From JACKIC01 sp964392305 (GTDB lineage Bacteria; Planctomycetota; UBA1135; UBA2386): a stretch of 64,000 bases of DNA. The DNA lies in contig CAYMPV010000019.1 of NCBI GenBank assembly GCA_964392305.1, positions 51,131-115,130 of the forward strand, read 5' to 3'. Positions 1-9,118 of the stretch are shown piece after piece (positions within the stretch are counted from its first letter, which is position 1; the number at the start of each line of letters is the position of its first letter). The position numbers and the translations under genes are program-made. The notes beneath the pieces are model-generated. The model ran no database searches and had not been told where the DNA came from. It saw only the letters and a list, made by a program, of their open reading frames with translations.

Positions 1-2355
1 AACGGCGTCAGTTCGTTCGGTTTCCAGCGCAACGAGACCTACATCATCACGATGGCCGGCGGCGCGGGCACCAGCCAAGGCGTGCGCAGCGCCTCCGGCG
101 ACGCCTTGGGCCAGGAGTTCTCGTGCACGGTCGTTGCCTCGCGCGGCATCATCGACGCCGACCAGCAGCCGCCGCAGGTCGAGATGATCTCGCCTGTGGA
201 CCGGAACGCCGCGCCGCTCGATCCGACCGTGGTGCTGCGCTTCTCCGAACTGATCGACACCACGCCGTTGCAGGGCACGCTGACCAACGCCTCGCCGATC
301 CGGCTGGTGCTGCGCAACGCCAACCCGGGCCCCAACGGCTTGATCTGTGACCGCGATGCGGCGGGCGTGGGCCTCGTGGCGCTGCCGCAGATCGCGACCG
401 AGATCTACAGCGGCACGCCGGTGACCGTCGTCACGATCCGGCCGACGGTGCAGCTGCCCGGCGAGTCGTGCATCGAAGTCGTGGTGTCCGCCGACCTGCG
501 CGACCTGTCCGGTCGTCAGGCCGTTCCGGCGACCTTCCAGTTCTTCACCGAACCCGGTGTTTCGACCCCGCTCACCTTCAACGAGACGTTCGCCGGCGCC
601 GGCGGCCTCGACGTCCTCGTCTCCGGCGGCACCTGGCAGAACGGCGCCCGCCCGGCGCAGCTGGGTTTCGATGGTCGTCACGGCACCTTCCTGCCGTCGT
701 TGGGCACGCAGGTCGGCTCGAGCACGTTCGAGTGGAGCGCTGACAACTTCGTGATCCCCTCGTCGCACTCGAGGACGGGGCTGCAATACACGATCACGGA
801 CGGCAAGTTCTACTTCACGGACTTCATCGTCCCGGAAGGCACCACGATCCGGTTCACCGGTTCGGTGCCGCCGCAGATCTGGGTGCGTGGGCAAGTCGAC
901 GTGCGCGGCACGCTGCTGCTCAACGCCGATCCGATGCCATTCTGGGTGCCGACCACGGGCCTGGCGGCCGGCCAGCGAGTCTCCGACTTCAACGCGCGCG
1001 GCTCGACCAGTTCGACGACGCCCTTCATCGTCGGTCAGGACGGCGGCGCCCCCGGCCCCGGCGGCGGCCGCGGCGGCAAGGGCGGCAACGAGTGCCAGGG
1101 CACTGGTCCGATCATCGTCGGCGGTGTGGTGCTGACCAACGGCGCCAACGGCCAGGATCTGCGCCTCCCGGCCGGCCACGCCTACGCCGTCCAGGCCATC
1201 GACACCGGCGGTCGCGGGTCGGTGATGCACCCCGCGACGGGTATCGCTGCGCCGAACTCGCCGCTGCTCGGCAGCGTCTACCGTGCGCATTTCGCGCCGG
1301 GCGGTAGCGGTGGTGGTTTCTCGCTCGCGGGTGGCGCTTCTTCGGTGACTCCGCTGGGTGTGTTGAGCATCGGCGGCGCACCCGCGCAGGGACTGCAGTT
1401 CAGTCTGTTGCCATTCCCGCCGGTGCCGCTGCCGTCGCCGAACTACTCGGCGATCGACCACTTCGTCGTCGGCGGTTCGGGTGGTGGCGGCGGCGCCACG
1501 CATGCCTTCGGCACGATCTACGTCGTTGGTGACGTCTATACCGCCGGCACCGGCGGCTCCGGTGGCGGCGGCGCGATGGCGCTGCGTGCCGGTGGTGACC
1601 TGTCCGTGTCCGGTGCCGCATCGCTCGAAGCCAAGGGCGGTGAGGGTGTGCTGATCACGGGCGACGATCGCAACACGCCCTCCGCGGACCAGAACTGGGG
1701 CGTCTCCTCCCCGGGTGGTGGTGGCTCGGGCGGCTCGTTCCTGCTGCAGGCCGCGGGCAACCTGGTGATGAACGGACTGATCAACACCAGCGGTGGCGCG
1801 GGAAGCCGCACGGGCAGCATCTCGAACCCGAGCATCAACGTGACCTCGCAGGCTGGCGCCGGGTCGCCTGGCTTCTACCGCCTCGAGGCCGGCGGTTCGC
1901 TGAGTGTCGGTTCGGCCGCCAACGTGCCGACCTACAACTCGAGTGTGCACTCGGGGACCCTGACCGATTCGGATCCGTATTCGGGGCAGACCTCGGTGTG
2001 GCGCTCGTCGGGCCGCATCTTCCCGCCGCAGTGGTTGCGCTACGAACTCGACGTCGACACCGACGGCAATGGCACGGTCGACATCACCTACACCGACACG
2101 GGCGAACCTGGCACGCAGAAGGCGAACGACCCGAACGGCCCGTTGATCATCATGTTCCAGGGCGCGGCGCTGCCGCAGTCCGGCACCGAGCCGATCCCCG
2201 GCACGATCGGTCCGTGGCGCGAAGGCGTCGGCACGGGCGGTGGCAGCGGCATCAACCAGGACTCGCCGCTCGGCTTCCGTTTCGACATGACGTTCAACCG
2301 CGCCATGTTCCCGAACTGCGTCGTGCGTGGCCTGCGCGTCTACGCGCGCACCTGA
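1..2355 (+). CDS. Gly-rich exported/surface protein with Ig-like domain (5' end missing)
   Basis: The frame is already open at base 1, so the N terminus lies upstream of the window; 784 residues are visible, ending in TGA. Around visible residues 60-170 the segment SPVDRNAAPLDPTVVLRFSE followed by alternating strands looks like a bacterial Ig-like domain of the Big_5/SbsA type, usual in secreted or cell-surface proteins. From about residue 340 to 680 the chain is full of Gly clusters (GGGRGGKGG, GGSGGGGGAT, GGSGGGGAMAL) separated by short strand-like stretches, the pattern of a repetitive beta-solenoid or a flexible surface stalk. The last 120 residues are ordinary, with Asp-rich turns such as DVDTDGNGTVD that could bind calcium. 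No enzyme motif is seen. The role is probably structural or adhesive at the cell surface; this is inference, and no specific function is claimed. Confidence 0.75.
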   Translation, partial: NGVSSFGFQRNETYIITMAGGAGTSQGVRSASGDALGQEFSCTVVASRGIIDADQQPPQVEMISPVDRNAAPLDPTVVLRFSELIDTTPLQGTLTNASPIRLVLRNANPGPNGLICDRDAAGVGLVALPQIATEIYSGTPVTVVTIRPTVQLPGESCIEVVVSADLRDLSGRQAVPATFQFFTEPGVSTPLTFNETFAGAGGLDVLVSGGTWQNGARPAQLGFDGRHGTFLPSLGTQVGSSTFEWSADNFVIPSSHSRTGLQYTITDGKFYFTDFIVPEGTTIRFTGSVPPQIWVRGQVDVRGTLLLNADPMPFWVPTTGLAAGQRVSDFNARGSTSSTTPFIVGQDGGAPGPGGGRGGKGGNECQGTGPIIVGGVVLTNGANGQDLRLPAGHAYAVQAIDTGGRGSVMHPATGIAAPNSPLLGSVYRAHFAPGGSGGGFSLAGGASSVTPLGVLSIGGAPAQGLQFSLLPFPPVPLPSPNYSAIDHFVVGGSGGGGGATHAFGTIYVVGDVYTAGTGGSGGGGAMALRAGGDLSVSGAASLEAKGGEGVLITGDDRNTPSADQNWGVSSPGGGGSGGSFLLQAAGNLVMNGLINTSGGAGSRTGSISNPSINVTSQAGAGSPGFYRLEAGGSLSVGSAANVPTYNSSVHSGTLTDSDPYSGQTSVWRSSGRIFPPQWLRYELDVDTDGNGTVDITYTDTGEPGTQKANDPNGPLIIMFQGAALPQSGTEPIPGTIGPWREGVGTGGGSGINQDSPLGFRFDMTFNRAMFPNCVVRGLRVYART

Positions 2356-2377
2356 TCGGGAACGTGCGGATGCTGGC

Positions 2378-3550
2378 GTGAGCGGCGGCGCGCTCGCCGC
2401 GCGGCGCATCTGGATCGATCCGACGCGATCGATCCCGAACGCCGAGATCGTCTGGGACGACGCCGGTCGCATCGTCGCGCTGCGGCGCGCGCGCGGCCGG
2501 GTGCGCGACCTGGCCGTGTTGCCCGGGCTGGTCGACGCCCACGCGCACGTACAGCTCGAGGCGTTGCCCGAGACCGCGCCCCGCGATTTCCTCGGTTGGG
2601 TCGGGGCGGTCATGGGACAGCGCGCGGCGATGACGCCAGCCGCGTTGCGGGCCGCAGCGAGCCGGCACGTGCGCGCCCTGCAGCGCGACGGGGTCACGGC
2701 GTTCGGCGAGATCGACTCGACCGGCCAGAGCCCGGGCGTGCTGCGCGCCGCCGGCGCGGCCGGTCGCTGCTACCAGGAGCTCACTGGCTTTCATCTGGCC
2801 GGCGCGGCGGCGCGCCGGCTGGTGCGGGATCGTTGGCTCGCCGGCGATGCCCGCAACGGCGCCGGCCTGTCGCCGCACGCGCCTTACTCGGCCTCGGCTG
2901 ACCTGCTGCGCGCTGCGGCGCACCGTTGCCGCCACCTCTCGATCCACTGTGCCGAGGTGCCCGAAGAGCAGCAATTCTTGCGCACAGGCAAGGGGCCTTT
3001 CGCGGCTCTGCTCGCAGCCCTCGGTCGTTTGCCGGCGGGCTTCCACCCGCCTGGCGTCGGCGCCGTCCGATACCTGCAACAGCTCGGGGTGCTGCGGCCG
3101 GGCACCCATCTGGTGCATTGCCAGGAGCTTGAGAAGGGTGACCTGGCGCGGATCGCCGACTCGGGCGCGGCGATCGTCGTCTGCCCCGGCACGATCACCT
3201 GGTTCGGCCGCGAAGTGCCGCCGGTGGCACGCTGGCTGGCCGCCGGGGTGCCGATCGCGCTCGGTACCGACTCGCGCGCGAGCAACGCCAACTGGTCCTT
3301 GCGGCAGGAACTGCGCCTGCTCGGGTCGCTGTGCCCCCAGCTCTCCGACCGGCAATTGCTGGCGATCGCCACGACGCACGGTGCTCGGGCCCTGGGCAGA
3401 CCCGGCCTCGGAAGGCTGCGCCGCGGCGGGCGCGCCGACCTGCTGGCCGTGCCGGCGTCCAGCGACGACGAAGCGGCGCTGCTCGCCGCCTTCGTGCGCG
3501 GCGAGCTGACGCCGACGCTGGTGTTGTCCGCGGGGCGGCGGATTCGTTGA
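2378..3550 (+). CDS. Amidohydrolase of the ATZ/TRZ type, possibly an aminodeoxyfutalosine deaminase
   Basis: This is a metal-dependent amidohydrolase (TIM-barrel fold) of 390 residues. The first metal motif is PGLVDAHAHVQ (HxH). LSPHAPYS, LSIHCAE and HLVHCQE supply the later histidines, and ALGTDSRASN carries the catalytic Asp. The motif order and the HAPYS / SIHCAEVPEE / GTDS phrasing resemble ATZ/TRZ-type deaminases, including aminodeoxyfutalosine deaminase of the futalosine menaquinone route; other deaminase substrates cannot be excluded. No other menaquinone gene lies in the window. The GTG at 2378 is preferred because it lies just after the preceding gene; an earlier GTG at 2327 would overlap that gene by 29 bases and add residues with no family resemblance. 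No clear Shine-Dalgarno sequence is seen. It is co-directional with the genes after it. Confidence 0.8.
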   Translation: MSGGALAARRIWIDPTRSIPNAEIVWDDAGRIVALRRARGRVRDLAVLPGLVDAHAHVQLEALPETAPRDFLGWVGAVMGQRAAMTPAALRAAASRHVRALQRDGVTAFGEIDSTGQSPGVLRAAGAAGRCYQELTGFHLAGAAARRLVRDRWLAGDARNGAGLSPHAPYSASADLLRAAAHRCRHLSIHCAEVPEEQQFLRTGKGPFAALLAALGRLPAGFHPPGVGAVRYLQQLGVLRPGTHLVHCQELEKGDLARIADSGAAIVVCPGTITWFGREVPPVARWLAAGVPIALGTDSRASNANWSLRQELRLLGSLCPQLSDRQLLAIATTHGARALGRPGLGRLRRGGRADLLAVPASSDDEAALLAAFVRGELTPTLVLSAGRRIR

Positions 3551-3657
3551 GCCGGACTGCCTGGTTGCCTAGAGTCGTGGTGACAACCAGCCCGGTGGCG
3601 GTCGTTTCGACCGGTGCCCGTGTGGTCGCCGCCGCGGCCGCATCCAACGAAACGGCC

Positions 3658-3663
3658 AGGAAG
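3658..3663 (+). promoter_or_regulatory. Shine-Dalgarno AGGAAG deciding a TTG start
   Basis: AGGAAG lies six bases before TTG at 3670. Together with the fact that recognisable DHH-family sequence begins at that codon, it decides for TTG over the upstream GTG codons at 3577, 3580 and 3595. Confidence 0.7.
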
Positions 3664-3669
3664 CCGCCA

Positions 3670-4647
3670 TTGACCACGATCCTCGAGTTCTTCGATCGCC
3701 ACCGCAGCTTCCTGCTGACCGGTCATGAGAACCCCGACGGGGACTGCCTGGGCGCCGAGACGGCGCTGTTCCACCTGCTGGGTGCACTCGGCAAACAGGC
3801 TCACATCGTCAACCCCGACCCGATCGGCAAGTCGTTCGACTTCCTGCAGCGGCACACACCGTTTGCGTCGGCCCGCGCCGAGACCCCGCTGCCCGAGTTC
3901 GATTGCGCGGTCCTGCTCGACTGCTGCCAGCTGTCGCGCGTCGGCGCGCTCGGCCAACGTCTGCAGCAGAGTGGCGTGCCGATCGCGGTGATCGATCACC
4001 ACGTGGGCAGCGAGAACGGCGATGGCACGGTCTGCTACGTCGACGCCACCGCCGCGGCGACCGGGGCCCTGGTGCGCCGCCTGTTCCGGCAGCTCGACGT
4101 GCCGCTGTCGCCGCCGGCAGCCGAGGGAGTGTTCTTGTCCTTGATCGCCGACACGGGGTGGTTCCGCTACTCCAACGCCGACGCCGAGGTCTTCGCCATG
4201 GCGAGCGAACTGGTCGCCGCGGGCGTCGACGTCAGCCTGATCTACGACAGCCTGTATCGCCGCCGGCACCCTCAGTCGACGGCGTTGCTGTGCGAAGCCC
4301 TGGCGACGCACCGGCTGCTGCTCGGCGGGCGACTGGCGCTCGCGGTGCTCGACCGGTCGTTGATGGATCGCGCCTCGCACATCGACTTCGACCCCGACCA
4401 GATCCTCGAACCGCTGCGCAGCACCGAAGGCGTCGAGGTCGTGGCGCTGTGCAAGGAGCGCTTCGACGGCACCGTCAAGGTCAGCCTGCGCGCCCGGCGC
4501 GACGTCGATGTGCAAGCGATCGCCGGTACCTGGGGTGGTGGTGGCCACAAGAAGGCGGCCGGGGCGACGCTGAAGATGAGCCTGAACGCGGCGGCCGCCG
4601 CGGTCGAACACGAGGTGTCACGCGCCCTACAGGCCCCTGGAACTTGA
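3670..4647 (+). CDS. nrnA: DHH/DHHA1 phosphoesterase, NrnA-like (oligoribonuclease / pAp phosphatase)
   Basis: The 325-residue protein has the usual size of NrnA-type enzymes, which degrade very short RNA oligonucleotides and dephosphorylate 3'-phosphoadenosine 5'-phosphate in the cytoplasm. The N-terminal DHH domain starts with GHENPDGDCLGAE (metal-binding motif) and continues with the family signature VIDHHVGSENGDG near residue 110 and a later LIADTGWFRYSN motif. The C-terminal DHHA1 domain ends with the substrate-binding GGGGHKKAAG motif. The start is TTG, supported by a well-placed AGGAAG. The metallophosphoesterase begins three bases after the stop, so the two are probably co-transcribed. 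The exact substrate (nanoRNA, pAp or c-di-AMP products) cannot be told from sequence. Confidence 0.85.
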   Translation: MTTILEFFDRHRSFLLTGHENPDGDCLGAETALFHLLGALGKQAHIVNPDPIGKSFDFLQRHTPFASARAETPLPEFDCAVLLDCCQLSRVGALGQRLQQSGVPIAVIDHHVGSENGDGTVCYVDATAAATGALVRRLFRQLDVPLSPPAAEGVFLSLIADTGWFRYSNADAEVFAMASELVAAGVDVSLIYDSLYRRRHPQSTALLCEALATHRLLLGGRLALAVLDRSLMDRASHIDFDPDQILEPLRSTEGVEVVALCKERFDGTVKVSLRARRDVDVQAIAGTWGGGGHKKAAGATLKMSLNAAAAAVEHEVSRALQAPGT

Positions 4648-4650
4648 ACG

Positions 4651-5400
4651 ATGGCGGCGTTCGCGCTGATCTCCGACCTGCATGCCAACCTCGAAGCCGT
4701 CGAGGCGGTGTTCGCGCGCATCGACCAACTGGGGGTGCGTGAGGTCGCCTGTCTCGGTGACGTCGTCGGCTACGGCGCCGACCCGTTGCCGGTGGCCAAG
4801 CTGGTGTTGCAGCGCTGCAGTTGGTGCATCCAGGGCAACCACGACTGGGGCCTGTTCCACGAACTGGACGACTTCAACCCGCTGGCGCGCGAAGCCCTGT
4901 TGTTCAGCCGGCACATGCTGCGGCCCGGGTTCCTGCGGTTCGGTCGGCGCGCCGTCTGGGAGTTCCTGTCGCGGCTGCCGCAACGCATGGAGGCGCACGG
5001 GTTCCTGTTCTGCCATGGGTCGCCGCGCGACCCGGTGATGGAGTACGTGCTCAAGAGCGACGGCTTTCTCGAGCCCGAGAAGATGCACCAGATCTTCGCG
5101 CTCGTCGACCGCCCGTGTTTCGTCGGCCACACCCACTGGCCGGGGATGCATCGACCCGACTACCGCTTCCATCAGGCCACCGACGACCATCATCGGTTCC
5201 GCCTCGAGGGCCCCTGCATCGTCAACGTCGGCAGCGTCGGCCAGCCGCGCGACGGGGATCCGCGCGCCGCGTTCGCCGTCGTCGACGGCGACACCGTCGA
5301 GATCCATCGCGTGTCCTACGATTTCCGCCGCACCCAGGCGAAGATCCTCGCGGCGGGGTTGCACCCGGCGTTGGCCGAGCGCCTCGCCCGCGGCAAGTGA
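4651..5400 (+). CDS. Calcineurin-like metallophosphoesterase, YfcE/MJ0936 type
   Basis: This 249-residue protein belongs to the Metallophos_2 group of small bacterial phosphodiesterases. The metal-site motifs appear in order: ISDLHANLEA (D-x-H), CLGDVVGYGADP (GD-x-x-G), QGNHDWGL (GNHD), FCHGSPRD (GH-like), and VGHTHWPG (GHTH). Such enzymes hydrolyse phosphodiesters or phosphomonoesters with two divalent metals; the natural substrate is usually unknown. It follows the DHH phosphoesterase by three bases and precedes cutA by 15, so it is likely part of the same transcript. The ATG start fits the beginning of the fold exactly. A function in nucleotide turnover with the preceding enzyme is possible but is inferred from position only. 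Confidence 0.85.
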   Translation: MAAFALISDLHANLEAVEAVFARIDQLGVREVACLGDVVGYGADPLPVAKLVLQRCSWCIQGNHDWGLFHELDDFNPLAREALLFSRHMLRPGFLRFGRRAVWEFLSRLPQRMEAHGFLFCHGSPRDPVMEYVLKSDGFLEPEKMHQIFALVDRPCFVGHTHWPGMHRPDYRFHQATDDHHRFRLEGPCIVNVGSVGQPRDGDPRAAFAVVDGDTVEIHRVSYDFRRTQAKILAAGLHPALAERLARGK

Positions 5401-5415
5401 CAGCGGAGGTGGCTG

Positions 5416-5772
5416 ATGACCAGTGACATCGTCGTCGTTCTGTGCTCGGCGCCGGCGGCGGCACGGGCGCCCAAGCTCGGCGCCCACGAACTCGCCCGTG
5501 TGCTCGTGACCGAGGGCTTGTGTGCGTGTGTCAACGTCCTGCCCGGAGTCGAGTCCTACTATCGCTGGCAGGGTGCGGTCGAACACGGCAGCGAACTGCT
5601 GTTGGTGGCGAAGACCACCTTGCCCTACGTCGAAGCTCTGCAGGCCAGGTTGCTGGCCCTGCATCCCTACGATGTGCCGGAGGTTCTCGAACTGCCGGTC
5701 GCCGGTGGTGCCCACGCCTACCTCGACTGGCTGCGGGCCTCGGTCGGTGGGGCTTCGGCGGCGGACGCATGA
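5416..5772 (+). CDS. cutA: Divalent-cation tolerance protein CutA
   Basis: At 118 residues it matches the standard CutA1 length. Diagnostic features are VLCSAPAAARAPKLGAHELA at the start, LCACVNVLPGVESYYRWQG in the middle, and the family signature HPYDVPEVLELPV near residue 92. CutA forms a very stable trimer with a ferredoxin-like fold; it has been linked to copper and other divalent metal tolerance, but its biochemical role is unsettled. GGAGG at 5405-5409 lies six bases before the ATG, one of the better ribosome sites in the window. Its stop overlaps the start of the transporter gene (ATGA), which implies translational coupling. Confidence 0.95.
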   Translation: MTSDIVVVLCSAPAAARAPKLGAHELARVLVTEGLCACVNVLPGVESYYRWQGAVEHGSELLLVAKTTLPYVEALQARLLALHPYDVPEVLELPVAGGAHAYLDWLRASVGGASAADA

Positions 5773-7343
5773 CCACGCCGCCCGTCGAGACCGTTCGCGT
5801 CGCCGAGCCCGTGAGCATGAGGCGGCTGGCGGCGGCGATCGCCATCGCCTTGCTGTGCGCCCTGTCCGGACGGTACCTGCCGCTGCCCGAGGGCACCGAC
5901 CCCGGACCCGCGTGCCGGTTGTTGTTCGTCACCGCGCTCACGACCTCGTGCTGGCTGCTCTCGGTGATGCCGATCGCCGCGGCTTCGTTGTTGCCCCTGG
6001 CGCTGCTGCCGTTGGCGGCGGTGCAATCGACCGCTGAGGTGACTCGCGGCTACGGCAACCCGATCCTGTGGCTGTTCGGCGGTGGCTTCGTGCTGGCGAT
6101 GGCGGTCGAACGCGCCGGCCTGCATCGACGCATCGCCCTGCGCATCGTCGCCGCGCTCGGGCCGTATCCGAGCCGCCTCGTGCTGGGTTTCTTCCTGGCC
6201 GCGACGATCGTCTCGATGTTCGTCAACAACACGGCGACGGCGCTGCTGCTGCTGCCGATCGGCACCGTGCTGGTCAAGCGCTCGCAGCAGCTCGGGGAAC
6301 TGGCGCCGCGTGCCCAGGCGAACTTCGGCGCCGGCGTGATGTGCGCGATCGCCTTCGGCGCCTCGATCGGCGGCATGGCGACGCCGATCGGCACCGCGCC
6401 CAACGCGATCTTCTTCACCGCCCACGAGCCGCTCGTTGCGCAGGGCGCGCGGCCGGTGTCGTTCCTGCTCTGGGTGCTCGCTTTCGCCCCATTCGCGCTG
6501 CTGCTGTCGGTCGCGGCCAGCTTGCTGATGACCTTCGTGACGCTGCGGGTTCCCAGGCAACGTCTGCGCCGCGGCGACGAACTGCTCGTCGAAGCGCGCG
6601 CGTTGCCCAAGTGGAGCCCGGCCGAACGGCGCACGGCGCTGTTGTTCGGCATCGCCGTGCTGCTGTGGGCGACGCGCGGCGACCTGCAGCTGGGCGCCGG
6701 CGAGGTGTTGCATGGCTGGGCGCACTACCTGGTGCCGGCCGGCCAACGCGACACCTACATCGCCGACGGCTCGGTCGCGGTGCTGATGGCGATCCTGGCG
6801 TTCCTGGTGCCGACCGGCAGCGGTGATGGGCAGCGCCTCGTCGATTGGTCGATTGCGCAGAAGATGCCGTTCGACTTGTTGCTGCTGCTCGGTGGCGGCA
6901 TCGCCCTGGCCAACGCGTTCGGGCCGACCGGGTTGTCGGCGGCGTTCGGCGAGCTGCTGCGGCCGTGGATCGGGTCGATGCACCCGGCACTGCTGCTGTT
7001 GGTGATGGTGTTGCTGATCACGGCGCTGTCCGAGGTCGCCAGCAACACTGCCTGCGCGACGATGCTGCTGCCGATCCTGCGCGACGGTGCGGTGGCGGCG
7101 CGCATCGATCCGCTGGTGTTGATGTTCCCGGCGGTGCTGGCGTCGTCGTGCGGCTTCATGCTGCCGATCGCGACGCCGCCCAACACGATCGTGTTCGCGT
7201 CGCGGCAGGTGACCTTCGGGCAGATGGCGCGTGCCGGCTGTGGCTTGGACTTGCTGGCTGCGGGCATGCTCGTGCCGTGGTTGTTCTGGTGGGCGCTGCC
7301 GATCCTCGGCGTCGACCCGTCGCAGCTGGGAGGGGGCAAATGA
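5769..7343 (+). CDS. SLC13/DASS-family sodium:anion symporter
   Basis: The 524-residue polytopic membrane protein has about a dozen hydrophobic segments. Two re-entrant-loop motifs of the DASS family are visible: MFVNNTATALLLLPIG in the first half and VASNTACATMLLPI in the second (the paired S/N-N/S-N-T motifs that bind Na+ and carboxylate). The family imports dicarboxylates such as succinate, citrate, sulfate or phosphate, coupled to sodium. The substrate here is not predictable. The ATG overlaps the cutA stop (ATGA), which fixes the start better than any upstream codon; a longer frame exists but would run through cutA. The next gene overlaps it in the same way, so cutA, the transporter and the following membrane protein form a coupled unit. 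Confidence 0.88.
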   Translation: MTTPPVETVRVAEPVSMRRLAAAIAIALLCALSGRYLPLPEGTDPGPACRLLFVTALTTSCWLLSVMPIAAASLLPLALLPLAAVQSTAEVTRGYGNPILWLFGGGFVLAMAVERAGLHRRIALRIVAALGPYPSRLVLGFFLAATIVSMFVNNTATALLLLPIGTVLVKRSQQLGELAPRAQANFGAGVMCAIAFGASIGGMATPIGTAPNAIFFTAHEPLVAQGARPVSFLLWVLAFAPFALLLSVAASLLMTFVTLRVPRQRLRRGDELLVEARALPKWSPAERRTALLFGIAVLLWATRGDLQLGAGEVLHGWAHYLVPAGQRDTYIADGSVAVLMAILAFLVPTGSGDGQRLVDWSIAQKMPFDLLLLLGGGIALANAFGPTGLSAAFGELLRPWIGSMHPALLLLVMVLLITALSEVASNTACATMLLPILRDGAVAARIDPLVLMFPAVLASSCGFMLPIATPPNTIVFASRQVTFGQMARAGCGLDLLAAGMLVPWLFWWALPILGVDPSQLGGGK

Positions 7344-9067
7344 GTCGTGTGCGGGCCCTGTTGCTGGTCTGGCTCGGCGCGTTTTCTGCGTTCTTCTGCA
7401 CCGCGCACGGCAACCTCGAGAGTGTGGACTCGGCGTTCACGATGCACGCGGCGCGGGCGCTGCTGCACCGCGGCGACTCTGGGCTGCGCGGACCCGCCCA
7501 GGAGCCGCAGTGGATCAGCGAGGCGGGCATCGCCTCTCACATCGCCGAGAGACTGCGCGAGGGTGAGCACACGTACGGCAAGGTCGGCACGAACGGGCTC
7601 ACCTATGTGTGGTTCCCGATGGGGCACGTGTGGCTGATGGTGCCGAGCGTCGCGCTGGGTGACGCCGTGCAGGCGACGTTCCCCTCGCTCGAAGAACGGT
7701 TCCGCGCGGCCAGCAGCGCCTCGCCGGACAGCTACGTCTTCGGCGAGTTCGTGGCTTGCCACGCCGCGGTGGCCATGCTCCTGCCGCCGATGTTCGGCGC
7801 GACGTCGGTGTTGTTGCTGTTGCTGATCGCGCTGGCGCTCGGCGCCGCGCCACGCGATGCCGCGTGGTCGACGGCGGCGATCGCGCTGGCGACGCAGCTG
7901 TTCCCGCTCGGCAGCGAGACCCTGTCCGACGGACCTGGGATGTGTTTCCTGCTCGCCGCGCTCTACGCAACGGTGCGCGCGCAGCGCGGCACGGCGAACG
8001 TGCGCGTGTTGGTGTTCGGTGGTCTCGCCGCGGGCGCGGCGGTGCTGACCCGGTATCCGCACGGGCTGCTGGTGCCGCCGTTGCTGCTCACGATCGCGCT
8101 CGCGGGTCGGCGCCGCGGCCGACGCGCCGACGTCTTGTGGTTCGCGCTCGGTGGGTTGCCGTGCCTGCTGCTGCTCTTGACCGTCAACCACGCGCGCTTC
8201 GGCTCGATCTCGGACACCGGCTATCCGTCGGCGGGCTCGTGGTTCAACTACCCCGTCTACTTCGGGGTGCTCAAGCTGCTGATCGGCGCGGGCAAGGGCA
8301 TCCTGTGGTTCTCGCCGATGCTGTGGCTGGCGTTGCCGGCGGCACTGCGGCGCGCGCGGGTGCCCGAGCTGCGCTGGCTCGCCTGGGTCCTGTTCGCGAT
8401 CCCGATGCTGATGTTCGGCTCGACCAACGGCTGGCAGTCGGGGCAGTGCTGGGGCGCGCGTTACGTCACCCCGGGCGTGGTCGCGCTGTGTGCCTTGGTG
8501 TTGCCGCAGGCGATGCCGTGGCGAACGCATCGGCGCGTCTTCTTGCTGCTGCTCGCGGCCGGCGTGTTCGTGAGCTTGACCTCGGTGATCGCGCCGACGC
8601 GCGGCCACAACCAACTCGCGGGCCAGGCGGTCAGGGCGATGTACGACCGTGAGCTGGCCGACGCGCGTATCACCGAGGCCGCCCGCCAGAGCGTCGATCC
8701 GGCGGACCACTTCTTCTTCCTGCCGCGCTTCTCGCCGCTGCACGCGAACTGGACCTACGCCTGGAAGTCCTGGCGCGGCGACTTCGAGGACCAAGACGGC
8801 GCGCCCCGCGACGGCAGCGCCAACACCATCGAGCCGCTGTTCGGCATCGAGGCGATGCCCGGCCACGCGGAGCAGGGCTGGGCGCCGAGGAGGTGGGAGG
8901 ACCGCGGCTTTCGCCACCTGTGGTGGGTGTTCTGGGGTGCGCTGCTGGGGGTTCCGGCCCTGCTCCTGCTGCTGCCGGCACTGGCCGTGGCCGCGTTCGC
9001 CAGCTGGCTGGGCTGGCGCACAGTGCTGGCGACTCCGGCAGCCGTCGAAATCCCCGACAGCCGGTAA
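7340..9067 (+). CDS. Polytopic membrane protein, GT-C glycosyltransferase-like
   Basis: This is a 575-residue protein with about ten to twelve predicted membrane spans, a short N-terminal signal-anchor (LLLVWLGAFSAFFC) and an early luminal loop with acidic residues (LESVDSAFTMHAARALL). That arrangement recalls GT-C lipid-linked-sugar transferases (PMT/ArnT-like) but no diagnostic signature is strong enough to name a subfamily. The loop GSTNGWQSGQCWGARYVTPG resembles a conserved segment of such proteins. A GGGAGGGGG tract at 7328-7336 lies just before the ATG, and the start overlaps the transporter stop by ATGA. A role in glycosylating an envelope component is inference. Confidence 0.6.
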   Translation: MSRVRALLLVWLGAFSAFFCTAHGNLESVDSAFTMHAARALLHRGDSGLRGPAQEPQWISEAGIASHIAERLREGEHTYGKVGTNGLTYVWFPMGHVWLMVPSVALGDAVQATFPSLEERFRAASSASPDSYVFGEFVACHAAVAMLLPPMFGATSVLLLLLIALALGAAPRDAAWSTAAIALATQLFPLGSETLSDGPGMCFLLAALYATVRAQRGTANVRVLVFGGLAAGAAVLTRYPHGLLVPPLLLTIALAGRRRGRRADVLWFALGGLPCLLLLLTVNHARFGSISDTGYPSAGSWFNYPVYFGVLKLLIGAGKGILWFSPMLWLALPAALRRARVPELRWLAWVLFAIPMLMFGSTNGWQSGQCWGARYVTPGVVALCALVLPQAMPWRTHRRVFLLLLAAGVFVSLTSVIAPTRGHNQLAGQAVRAMYDRELADARITEAARQSVDPADHFFFLPRFSPLHANWTYAWKSWRGDFEDQDGAPRDGSANTIEPLFGIEAMPGHAEQGWAPRRWEDRGFRHLWWVFWGALLGVPALLLLLPALAVAAFASWLGWRTVLATPAAVEIPDSR

Positions 9068-9118
9068 AGCCGATGGCAGGGGCGGTTCGATAGAGCCGGC
9101 GGAGATCGAACCGGCCCG